NCBI GenBank assembly: GCA_022701475.1
Contig: JAKOOI010000326.1
Coordinates: forward strand, 1 to 6,064
Direction of reading: 5' to 3'
Source of the DNA: Weeksellaceae bacterium
GTDB taxonomy: Bacteria > Bacteroidota > Bacteroidia > Flavobacteriales > Weeksellaceae
Length of the DNA stretch: 6,064 bases
The position numbers and the translations under genes are program-made. This document shows, one piece after another, positions 1 through 5,915 of this stretch; within the stretch, counting starts at the first letter, position 1, and each line of letters starts with the position of its first letter. The notes beneath the pieces are model-generated. The model did not search any database and had not been told where the DNA came from. It worked only from the letters and a program-made list of their open reading frames with translations.

Positions 1-434
1 GCAGGATTTTCCCTGTAAACGGTAAGCAAAAACAAATCTTTTTTGAATAAGGCTTGCCGGTATTCCGGCAGATTCTTCTTCTTATTGAAATACGATCAGA
101 ACTTTCCTGAGCTGCCTTCTGCGGCCATTCTTTCTGATCTCTGAGGAGGTCATCCTGCACAAACGGTTTCATCTGCGTCTCGCCTCTGCCTCCGGATATG
201 GTGCCTGAAACTTCTGAAATCTTTCAGGGAAACAGATGTATTTCTTTTCACGTTCTACCTCAGCTTCATAGGCCGGAATGCTTAAAATTCCCTAATCCGC
301 ACAAACTTCAGCAGGAAAGCTGATTTGGTTAAAAAATTGATACAATGAAAAGGATTGCGGTTACTTCAGGGACCGGGTTTCTTTGCAGAGCCTGATCCGG
401 TTTACCGCCATCTTTTAAACTTAAATATACTAAT
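1..434. other. Upstream region without a supportable gene
   Basis: No reading frame here convinces me. On the plus strand the left edge could hold the last few codons of an upstream gene: frames stop at 16-18, 22-24 and 48-50, and none gives a recognisable C-terminus. On the minus strand there is a stretch open from about 297 to 174, a second frame open from an ATG at 172 off the left edge (57 codons visible), and a third frame over about 99-1 that also reads like protein. They overlap or abut in different frames, which would fit a decayed gene but may be chance at this base composition. A small hairpin lies at 55-70. I see no clear TAnnTTTG promoter for the helicase gene; TAATTTGG at 431-438 is one base off but would overlap the proposed TTG start. 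Confidence 0.5.
55..70. repeat. Small GC-rich hairpin, possible weak terminator
   Basis: TGCCGG and CCGGCA form a perfect 6-bp stem around a TATT loop. On the plus strand it is followed by a pyrimidine-rich stretch (GATTCTTCTTCTT) rather than a clean T run, so it could be a weak terminator for a gene ending just left of it. Whether such a gene exists cannot be told from this window. Confidence 0.3.
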
Positions 435-2882
435 TTGGCAGCATTTGAAGACAGCAACGGATTCGGTGTCATCCGGAACTGGATGGCGGATAAGGGTATT
501 TCCCCTTTTACATTCCAGACGGAAACCTGGCGCAAGTTCGGAAACGGATACAGCGGAATGGTGATTGCCCCTACGGGATTCGGGAAAACCTATTCCGTTT
601 TCCTTGCTATGATCTGTGATTTCCTGAACCGGCCGGAAAAGTACCGGAAAGGGCTGAAAATGATCTGGATCACGCCGTTGCGCTCGCTTTCAAAGGATAT
701 TGCCAAAGCGATGCAGGAGGCCATCGATGAAATCGGGCTGGACTGGCTGGTGGGAGTAAGAAACGGGGATACGGACCCTAAAGTCCGGCAGCAGCAGGTG
801 AAAAATATGCCGGAAATACTGGTAGCCACACCTGAAAGCCTCCACCTGCTGCTGGGACAGAAAAATCACCAGCGGTTTTTTGAGCACCTGCAGACCATCG
901 TTATCGATGAATGGCATGAGCTTCTGGGTTCCAAGCGCGGCATAATGATTGAGCTGGGGGTTGCACAGCTCAGAAAATATGTACCTAAGCTTAAAATCTG
1001 GGGAATCACGGCAACCATCGGAAACCTTGCCGAAGCGATGGAAGTACTGATTCCGTATGATATCAAAAAAACCACCGTAACTGCCAGGGAGAAAAAGAAA
1101 ATCGAAATTGTTCCGGTATTTCCTGATGAAGTGGAAATCCTGCCGTGGGCCGGCCATCTCGGGCATAAACTTGCTGACAAAGTGGTTCCCATCATTCTCA
1201 AGTCAAAATCTACCATTGTTTTTACCAACACCCGGAGCCAGAGTGAAATGTGGTACCAGCTATTGCTGAATGCCTATCCGGATTTTGCAGGACAGATTGC
1301 CATTCACCACAGTTCCATTGATGCCCACCTGCGGATCTGGATTGAAGAAAATTTAAGTTCAGGAAAGCTGAAAGCTGTTGTTTCCACTTCTTCCCTTGAT
1401 CTGGGGATCGATTTCAAACCGGTGGATACCGTGATCCAGATCGGGTCGGCCAAAGGCGTGGCGCGGTTCCTGCAGCGGGCCGGAAGAAGCGGCCACTCTC
1501 CTTTTGAACTGTCAAAGATCTACTGCGTCCCTACTCACTCCCTGGAACTGATTGAAGTGGCTGCCCTGAAGGAAGCCGTGAAAGACAATGTCATTGAACC
1601 CAGGGATCCCCAGGTGCTGTGTTTTGATGTACTGGTACAGTTCATGATGACCCTGGCCGTCGGTGACGGATTCCTGCCTGAGGAAATGCATCCGCGGATC
1701 AAAGAAACGTTTGCCTTCCGGGATATGACGGATGAAGAGTGGCAGGGTATGCTTGATTTCCTGACTATCGGCGGGAAAGCCCTGAAAAGCTATGAGGAAT
1801 TCCATAAGGTGGTTATTGATGAAGAAGGCATCTATAAAGTCACATCCAGGAAGATTGCCATGCTGCACCGTATGAATATGGGGGTAATCGTAAGCGACGC
1901 CATGCTGAAGGTAAAGTTTATTTCCGGAGGTTATATCGGTATGGTTGAAGAATATTTTATTTCGAGATTAAAAAAAGAAGACAAATTTATACTGGCCGGA
2001 CGGGTGCTTGAAGTGGCCATGATCAAGGATATGACCGTTTTTGTGCGGGCAGCCAAGGGAAAGGCTTTTGCTCCGAGCTATCTTGGCGGAAGGCTGCCCC
2101 TGAGTACCAACCTGGGGCATTACCTCCGGGAAAAATTATCCGGAGCCCTGAATCCGAAAGCTTCTGAAAAAGAGCTGAAGTTCCTGCATCCTCTGCTTGC
2201 CAACCAGGAAGAACGGTCCCATATTCCCCAAGAGGATGAATTCCTGGTGGAAATGATTAAAAACCGCGAAGGCTATCATCTATTCATGTATCCGTTTGAA
2301 GGAATGCTGGTCCATGAGGTGATGGCAGCACTGGTAGCCTACCGGATTTCCAAGCTGGCCCCTATCTCATTTTCTATGGCAATGAACGACTACGGCTTCG
2401 AATTGTTCAGCGATAAGGAAATTCCGCTGAATGAGGAAAACCTTCACCGGATCCTGACAAGGGAAAACCTGATGACCGATGTGATATCCAGCATCAATTC
2501 TGCGGAAATGGCCCGAAGGAAGTTCAGGGATATCGCAGTTATCTCCGGAATGGTCGTCCAGAATTTTCCGGGAAAACAACGTTCCAACAAATCACTGCAG
2601 AGCTCGGCAGGGCTTATTTTTAAAGTCCTGGAAGACTATGATCCGAATAATTTCCTGGTCCGGCAGTCGTATACCGAAGTTTTCAACGCCCAGCTTCAGG
2701 AGCAGCGGCTGGTGGAAGCTTTCAAAAGGATTGAAAAGTCAAAAATTATTCTCAAATTTGCCAATACTTTTACACCGCTCAGCTTCCCGATTAAAGTAGA
2801 CTCTTTACGGCAGACGCTTTCCAGCGAAGACCTGGATTCGAGGATACAGAAACTCATCCAGCAGGCAAAAAAAGTGAAGTAA
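435..2882 (+). CDS. Ligase-associated DEXH-box DNA helicase (Lhr-Core type)
   Basis: This is an ATP-dependent superfamily 2 helicase of the Lhr-Core type, in the family that bacteria encode beside an ATP-dependent DNA ligase for DNA repair in the cytoplasm. Related Lhr enzymes translocate 3' to 5' on single-stranded DNA. All helicase motifs are visible: Walker A APTGFGKT (45-52), Ia TPLRSL (80-85), Ib ATPESL (131-136), II DEWH (158-161), III TAT (192-194), IV IVFTNTRSQ (261-269), V STSSLDLGIDF (317-327) and VI QRAGRSGH (347-354). The rest (about 390-815) fits the winged-helix and Lhr-specific C-terminal domains. At 815 residues it matches an Lhr core without the long extension of full-length Lhr. 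The start is uncertain: TTG at 435 keeps the conserved-looking FGVIRNWM segment, whereas the first in-frame ATG (483) loses it. An in-frame TGA at 393-395 excludes a much longer protein. PdeM follows on the same strand. Confidence 0.95.
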   Translation: MAAFEDSNGFGVIRNWMADKGISPFTFQTETWRKFGNGYSGMVIAPTGFGKTYSVFLAMICDFLNRPEKYRKGLKMIWITPLRSLSKDIAKAMQEAIDEIGLDWLVGVRNGDTDPKVRQQQVKNMPEILVATPESLHLLLGQKNHQRFFEHLQTIVIDEWHELLGSKRGIMIELGVAQLRKYVPKLKIWGITATIGNLAEAMEVLIPYDIKKTTVTAREKKKIEIVPVFPDEVEILPWAGHLGHKLADKVVPIILKSKSTIVFTNTRSQSEMWYQLLLNAYPDFAGQIAIHHSSIDAHLRIWIEENLSSGKLKAVVSTSSLDLGIDFKPVDTVIQIGSAKGVARFLQRAGRSGHSPFELSKIYCVPTHSLELIEVAALKEAVKDNVIEPRDPQVLCFDVLVQFMMTLAVGDGFLPEEMHPRIKETFAFRDMTDEEWQGMLDFLTIGGKALKSYEEFHKVVIDEEGIYKVTSRKIAMLHRMNMGVIVSDAMLKVKFISGGYIGMVEEYFISRLKKEDKFILAGRVLEVAMIKDMTVFVRAAKGKAFAPSYLGGRLPLSTNLGHYLREKLSGALNPKASEKELKFLHPLLANQEERSHIPQEDEFLVEMIKNREGYHLFMYPFEGMLVHEVMAALVAYRISKLAPISFSMAMNDYGFELFSDKEIPLNEENLHRILTRENLMTDVISSINSAEMARRKFRDIAVISGMVVQNFPGKQRSNKSLQSSAGLIFKVLEDYDPNNFLVRQSYTEVFNAQLQEQRLVEAFKRIEKSKIILKFANTFTPLSFPIKVDSLRQTLSSEDLDSRIQKLIQQAKKVK

Positions 2883-2884
2883 TA

Positions 2885-2989
2885 ATGCAGAAATTTAAAC
2901 CCGGACAGGAAAAGATTTTCCCATTTCAAAAGCGGATACATCCACCTCTTAGAATAATCATGACTTTCCGGATGTCCGCAGGTAAATGA
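2885..2989 (+). CDS. Possible 34-residue small ORF between helicase and PdeM
   Basis: An ATG begins two bases after the helicase stop codon, and the frame runs 34 codons to a TGA that directly abuts the ATG of the PdeM gene. The peptide begins MQKFKPGQEK, is rich in lysine, arginine and hydrophobic residues, and contains no motif, signal peptide or membrane segment that I recognise. The tight spacing on both sides would suit translational coupling through the operon. However, a frame this short stays open by chance fairly often, and the segment may be plain spacer or leader for PdeM. I cannot assign a function. Confidence 0.2.
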   Translation: MQKFKPGQEKIFPFQKRIHPPLRIIMTFRMSAGK

Positions 2990-3649
2990 ATGAGAATTAA
3001 AATAATGAAAATTGCAACCCACCCTATCACCCTTCATAACGAAACTTTTATTTTAACCAACCAAAGGGCATTGTTCTGGGAAGAGCAGAAGGCACTGGTT
3101 CTTTCGGACCTGCATATAGGAAAGACCGCCCATTTCCGGAAAAACGGAATTGCGCTGGCCAATCAGATCATGAAAAATGACCTGGAGCGGCTTTCTGTCC
3201 TGATTGATTATTTCTGTCCTGAACAATTCATTGTGGTCGGCGATCTCCTGCACGCAGGGGATAATTCGGACGTGGACAAATTCTGCAGCTGGAGAAGCCG
3301 GTATCCGGAGCTCCGGTTTCACCTGATTGAAGGAAACCATGACCGGCTATCCAAAAAGCTGGAAGCCAAACTCTGCCTGAGTGCAAGATCAAAAGCCTTC
3401 GAAACCGATCACTTTATGCTGGTTCACGATTTTGAGAAGAAACAGGGCAAGCTTCAGATTACGGGCCATATCCATCCGGGATTTATCATCAGTTCGCCGG
3501 TGAAAAAAATCAGGCTTCCCTGTTTCGTGGTAACCGCTAAGCAGCTCCTTCTGCCTGCTTTCAGCGAGTTCACCGGTCTGGATACTAAAAACACCCCTAA
3601 GAACGGCACATTTTATGTATTTACCGATGCCGAAATTTACGAGATGTAG
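2990..3649 (+). CDS. pdeM: Ligase-associated endonuclease PdeM (metallophosphoesterase)
   Basis: This is a calcineurin-like metallophosphoesterase of the PdeM type, a metal-dependent (manganese in studied relatives) nuclease that accompanies the Lhr-Core helicase, an ATP-dependent ligase and an exonuclease in bacterial repair clusters. The 219-residue protein shows the metal-binding series in order: SDLHIGK (39-45, with D40 and H42), VGDLLHAG (83-90, with D85), EGNHDR (114-119, with N116 and H117), VHDF (145-148, with H146) and GHIHPG (159-164, with H160 and H162). The C-terminal LLLPAFSEFTG stretch (187-197) is typical of the family. Length is normal and there is no signal peptide, so it should be cytoplasmic. 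An internal ATG at 3005 (residue 6) is an equally good start. It lies 107 bp after the helicase on the same strand, very likely in one transcript. Confidence 0.93.
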   Translation: MRIKIMKIATHPITLHNETFILTNQRALFWEEQKALVLSDLHIGKTAHFRKNGIALANQIMKNDLERLSVLIDYFCPEQFIVVGDLLHAGDNSDVDKFCSWRSRYPELRFHLIEGNHDRLSKKLEAKLCLSARSKAFETDHFMLVHDFEKKQGKLQITGHIHPGFIISSPVKKIRLPCFVVTAKQLLLPAFSEFTGLDTKNTPKNGTFYVFTDAEIYEM

Positions 3650-3792
3650 GAGCAGAAAAACTATTGTCCCGTAAGTACAGCCTGAGGCAGATCAGAAAGA
3701 ATCAAAAATCATTACATCGGATAGATCGGTCAGGATCATTAAGCCGGAGACCACTTTACGTAAATTTCAGATAAATGCTGTATTCAGGTAAA
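3650..3792. other. Convergent intergenic gap
   Basis: This 143-bp gap lies between the 3' ends of pdeM (plus) and the acetyltransferase gene (minus). I see no stem followed by a T run on either strand, so any terminator is weak or factor-dependent. It contains a 10-bp palindrome TTTACGTAAA (3755-3764) and an imperfect direct repeat GTAAATTtCAG / GTAAATTaCAG (3760-3770 and 3788-3798), neither with an evident role. Confidence 0.5.
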
Positions 3793-4311
3793 TTACAGCT
3801 CTTTCCTCATTATCAGGTCGGTCTGTTCCTCATTTCCCAGCCGGAAAAGATGTTTGCCGAATTCTGTAAAGCCATTTTTCCTGTAAAAACGCAGCGCTCT
3901 GTGATTCTCTTCCCAAACGCCTAGCCACAGGTATTTCTTTTTCTGACCGAGGGCTGTTTCCACTGCTTTCTCATACAAAAGCTGTCCTACTTTTTTACCA
4001 TGATACGCGCTTTTCACATAAATCCTCTCAATTTCCAGGGAATATTCGTCCTGAAGCTCGGTCTGGGCGCTTCCGGTATTTATTTTCAGATAGCCAACGG
4101 TATCATCCAGGTCACAGGCCAGAAAAAACAGGGAACCGCTGTTTTGCAGTTCTTTTTGCAGCTTCTCTGCTGAAAAGCTTTCATCAAGATATTTCTGCAT
4201 GGCCTCCTCCGTATTACAGGCAGCAAATGTTTCGTAAAAAGTTTCCTTTCCCAGGTGCTGCAGTACCGGCAGGTCTTCTGCAGTAGCTATCCGGATGATT
4301 GGTGACGTCAT
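3793..4311 (-). CDS. PaiA-like GNAT N-acetyltransferase
   Basis: This is a 172-residue cytoplasmic acetyl-CoA-dependent N-acetyltransferase of the GNAT fold. It closely resembles, from memory, Bacillus subtilis PaiA, which acetylates spermidine and spermine. Shared segments are SLEIERIYVK (91-100, strand beta4 of motif A), the acetyl-CoA pyrophosphate loop HGKKVGQLL (104-112), WLGVWEENHRALRFYRKNGF (129-148, motif B) and the C-terminal GNEEQTDLIM (159-168). The usual Q/R-x-x-G-x-G/A loop is altered, with H at the first position and K107 where a glycine is common. The start at 4311 is preceded by an A-rich leader (eight A's), usual for Bacteroidota, and lies 7 bp after the nucleosidase stop. 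A longer form starting at 4410 would add 33 residues lying wholly over the nucleosidase gene and is unlikely. It is the last gene of the minus-strand operon. Family is firm; the substrate is inferred. Confidence 0.9.
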   Translation of the reverse strand: MTSPIIRIATAEDLPVLQHLGKETFYETFAACNTEEAMQKYLDESFSAEKLQKELQNSGSLFFLACDLDDTVGYLKINTGSAQTELQDEYSLEIERIYVKSAYHGKKVGQLLYEKAVETALGQKKKYLWLGVWEENHRALRFYRKNGFTEFGKHLFRLGNEEQTDLIMRKEL

Positions 4312-4318
4312 ATTTTTT

Positions 4319-4906
4319 TTAAAGAATGGTGAATAAAATTCGGCTGAATGCTTCTGCTGCCAGATGCACCTGAACGGTCCAGTCATCTGCAGCCCCGCTT
4401 CCGGCATCATCGGAAATATATTTCAAACAGAGGAAAGGAATTTTCTCCTTCATGGCAATAAGAGCCAGCGGATAGGCTTCCATATCTACAACAGTATAGT
4501 CTGTTCCGGAGTGGTTCATCTCGAAACTGTCACCGCTTCCGCAGATTCCCTGGGAAAGTCCTTCCTTTGCGAGTCCATATTCCAGCAAAGGCGGGATCCC
4601 GGAAAGCGGTGTCTCATAAAGGCTGAACCCGAGTCCGCGCACATCCATATCCCGCTGGATAAATTGGGTGCAACAGACCACTTCCCCTTTCTTAAAACTG
4701 CTGCTTCCGGCAGAGCCCAGGTTAATGATAAGTTCCGGCCTGCTACGCTGGATTTCCCGGGTAAGCTCAATGGCGGCGTTCACTTTTCCGATACCGGTGA
4801 TGAGCTTGTTCTTATCATTGAATACGTTTCCTGCTTCCGAATCCAGAGCAAAGACAAAGAGGGTTTTATCTAAGGCAAACTGCTGCCCGCCGTTTATTGT
4901 GATCAT
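4319..4906 (-). CDS. MTA/SAH nucleosidase-like protein (phosphorylase superfamily)
   Basis: This 195-residue protein belongs to the purine nucleoside phosphorylase/nucleosidase superfamily and resembles 5'-methylthioadenosine/S-adenosylhomocysteine nucleosidase (Pfs/MTAN), which hydrolyses MTA or SAH to adenine and a thioribose or ribosyl-homocysteine. Aligning with the E. coli enzyme from memory: E24 in LDSEA matches the catalytic E12, GIGKVNAA (38-45) and NLGSAG (62-67) match the nucleoside and water/phosphate region, GSGDSF (123-128) matches the SGDAF loop, VDMEA (140-144) supplies the ribose-binding Met142-Glu143, and SDDAG (165-169) carries the catalytic Asp, D166. It is about 35 residues shorter than E. 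coli MTAN, with the strands before GIGK reduced. A related activity such as futalosine hydrolase (MqnB) cannot be excluded. It sits 44 bp after the DsbA-family gene and 7 bp before the PaiA-like gene, with its own promoter candidate at 4933-4964. Confidence 0.88.
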   Translation of the reverse strand: MITINGGQQFALDKTLFVFALDSEAGNVFNDKNKLITGIGKVNAAIELTREIQRSRPELIINLGSAGSSSFKKGEVVCCTQFIQRDMDVRGLGFSLYETPLSGIPPLLEYGLAKEGLSQGICGSGDSFEMNHSGTDYTVVDMEAYPLALIAMKEKIPFLCLKYISDDAGSGAADDWTVQVHLAAEAFSRILFTIL

Positions 4907-4932
4907 AGGAAAAAATATGAATTAGACGGGTC

Positions 4933-4964
4933 CAAAAATAAGGATTCCATTCATATGCTGCAAT
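4933..4964 (-). promoter_or_regulatory. Candidate Bacteroidota promoter for nucleosidase and acetyltransferase genes
   Basis: On the minus strand TATTTTTG (4940 to 4933) matches the -7 consensus TAnnTTTG exactly. ATTG (4964 to 4961) lies 20 bases upstream, the spacing expected for the -33 TTTG element, of which three of four bases match. Transcription would begin near 4929, about 23 bases before the nucleosidase ATG. The -33 element falls within the last codons of the DsbA-family gene, so this would be an internal operon promoter. Confidence 0.5.
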
Positions 4965-5652
4965 CCCCGGTATCACAGGACAGATTGCCGCAGTCATCCT
5001 GTTTTCTGATAACGGATACGGTTTCCTCGTAGGTCTGCAACAATGCATCGGCAAAAAGATCTGCAGGCTGGGCTCCGGAAACGGCATATTTTCCGTTAAG
5101 AATAAAAAAAGGCACTCCTGAAACGCCGTAACGTTGAGCTGCAGCTATATCCTGACGGACATCTTCATCGAAATGGCCGGCATCCAGTGCCTGCACCGCT
5201 TCACTTTCACTGATGCCTGCTGCTTCAGCCAGCGAAACCAGCACTTCCGGATCTGCAATATTTTTCCCGTCGGTAAAATGGGCCATAAAAAGGGCTTCCT
5301 CCATTTCACCGGACTTCCCGTATTTTTTGGACAGCTGAAGGATCCTGTGGGCCGGGAAAGTGTTGGTGATCAGTGTCCTGTCAAACCGGAAATCAATCCC
5401 TGCATTCTTCCCCATATCAGTAACCCGGGTAAGCATCCCGCCGGCCTGTGCTTCCGGAATCCCTTTCTTTTCCCTGAAATAGGCAAATGTATTGATTGTT
5501 TCACCGGGATCCAGCGAAGGATCCAGCTGATAGCTTTTCCATTCTACTTCCACCTCGTTTTTGAACGGCAGGTGTTCCAATGCTTTTTCAAAGTTCTTTT
5601 TCCCGATATAGCAAAACGGGCACATCACATCCGACCAGATTTCTATTTTCAT
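4951..5652 (-). CDS. FrnE-like DsbA-family oxidoreductase
   Basis: This 233-residue protein has the thioredoxin fold with a helical insertion typical of the DsbA/FrnE family, cytoplasmic thiol-disulfide oxidoreductases or isomerases related to 2-hydroxychromene-2-carboxylate isomerase. The active site is CPFC (11-14) directly after the first strand (IEIWSDVM), followed by YIGKK. The cis-proline loop is GVSGVPFFI (176-184, P181), followed by NGKYAVSGAQ (186-195), where the family usually has a similar NGKYAVSGAQP-type segment. There is no signal peptide, unlike periplasmic DsbA. The C-terminal tail has three cysteines spaced C-X4-C-X4-C (221, 226, 231); Deinococcus FrnE is known to have an additional CX4C motif important to its activity. 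The ATG at 5652 has a short AT-rich leader (ACAAAATG). It is the first gene of the minus-strand operon, with a candidate promoter at 5702-5709. The physiological substrate is unknown. Confidence 0.92.
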   Translation of the reverse strand: MKIEIWSDVMCPFCYIGKKNFEKALEHLPFKNEVEVEWKSYQLDPSLDPGETINTFAYFREKKGIPEAQAGGMLTRVTDMGKNAGIDFRFDRTLITNTFPAHRILQLSKKYGKSGEMEEALFMAHFTDGKNIADPEVLVSLAEAAGISESEAVQALDAGHFDEDVRQDIAAAQRYGVSGVPFFILNGKYAVSGAQPADLFADALLQTYEETVSVIRKQDDCGNLSCDTGDCSI

Positions 5653-5668
5653 TTTGTATCATTTAAAT

Positions 5669-5686
5669 ACAGGATCTGATTCCTGT
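5669..5686 (-). repeat. Inverted repeat in the leader of the FrnE-like gene
   Basis: ACAGGA and TCCTGT form a perfect 6-bp inverted repeat around TCTGAT, 17 bases upstream of the start codon and just downstream of the predicted transcription start. It could be a small leader hairpin or an operator half-site pair; chance is possible for this length. Confidence 0.3.
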
Positions 5687-5701
5687 TTCTTTTAACTGAT
5701 G

Positions 5702-5709
5702 CAAATGTA
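5702..5709 (-). promoter_or_regulatory. Candidate -7 promoter element of the minus-strand operon
   Basis: TACATTTG on the minus strand is an exact match to TAnnTTTG, 49 bases upstream of the FrnE-like start codon. Transcription would begin near 5698. There is no good -33 TTTG at the usual distance (ATTC lies there), so the promoter may be weak or dependent on an activator; a near-palindrome occupies the spacer. Confidence 0.5.
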
Positions 5710-5716
5710 AGTATAG

Positions 5717-5734
5717 AATCCCGGATCCGGAATT
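5717..5734. repeat. 18-bp near-palindrome in the operon promoter region
   Basis: AATcCCGGATCCGGaATT has a perfect 10-bp core (CCGGATCCGG, 5721-5730) and three more paired bases on each side after one mismatch. It sits just upstream of the -7 element, across the spacer and the -33 position, where a bound dimeric regulator would affect transcription. No regulator is identified. Confidence 0.35.
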
Positions 5735-5840
5735 TTTGCAGCCATTAATCTAAGATGATTTTGATACCGTTTTTCTATGACCGGGACCAGGCAGTGGCTG
5801 ATCAGCGGATACTAGGTGTAAACAAAGAATTTTCGGACAG

Positions 5841-5914
5841 ACAAAACCGGTATTTTATCAGCAGTTCAGCAATGCTTATCAAATTTTTACTGTGAAATAA
5901 AATACCGGTTCTGT
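5841..5914. repeat. Large inverted repeat with 18-base arms
   Basis: The left arm (5841-5858) and right arm (5897-5914) are complementary at 17 of 18 positions, with a perfect 14-base core (AACCGGTATTTTAT / ATAAAATACCGGTT) and one mismatch near the outer end. The spacer is 38 bases. Neither strand has a clean T run after the stem, so it is not a standard terminator, although a T run of the neighbouring terminator starts right beside it. Each arm also contains the palindrome ACCGGT, so two regulator sites 58 bp apart are an alternative reading. Confidence 0.75.
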
Positions 5915-5915
5915 T

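Noticed and set aside
355..564. 69-codon plus-strand frame overlapping the helicase start
   Set aside because: It begins with TTG, overlaps the helicase N-terminus in another frame and matches nothing recognisable.
690..1166. 158-codon minus-strand frame inside the helicase gene
   Set aside because: It lies wholly antisense to motif-bearing helicase sequence and its translation has no recognisable domain; other antisense frames there are alike.
3755..3764. Palindrome TTTACGTAAA as an operator
   Set aside because: It lies between two convergent 3' ends with no promoter nearby, and a 10-bp palindrome alone is weak evidence.
4311..4320. Run of eight or more T's on the plus strand as a terminator or frameshift site
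   Set aside because: No stem precedes it, and on the coding minus strand it is simply the A-rich leader before the acetyltransferase start.
4312..4410. 33-residue N-terminal extension of the acetyltransferase
   Set aside because: It overlaps the end of the nucleosidase gene on the same strand in another frame, and the GNAT fold begins right after the ATG at 4311, which has an A-rich leader.
4364..4873. 169-codon plus-strand frame
   Set aside because: Antisense to the nucleosidase, whose conserved motifs show which strand is coding.
5134..5679. 181-codon plus-strand frame
   Set aside because: Antisense to the FrnE-like gene; cysteine- and phenylalanine-rich without a known fold, as expected of a shadow frame.
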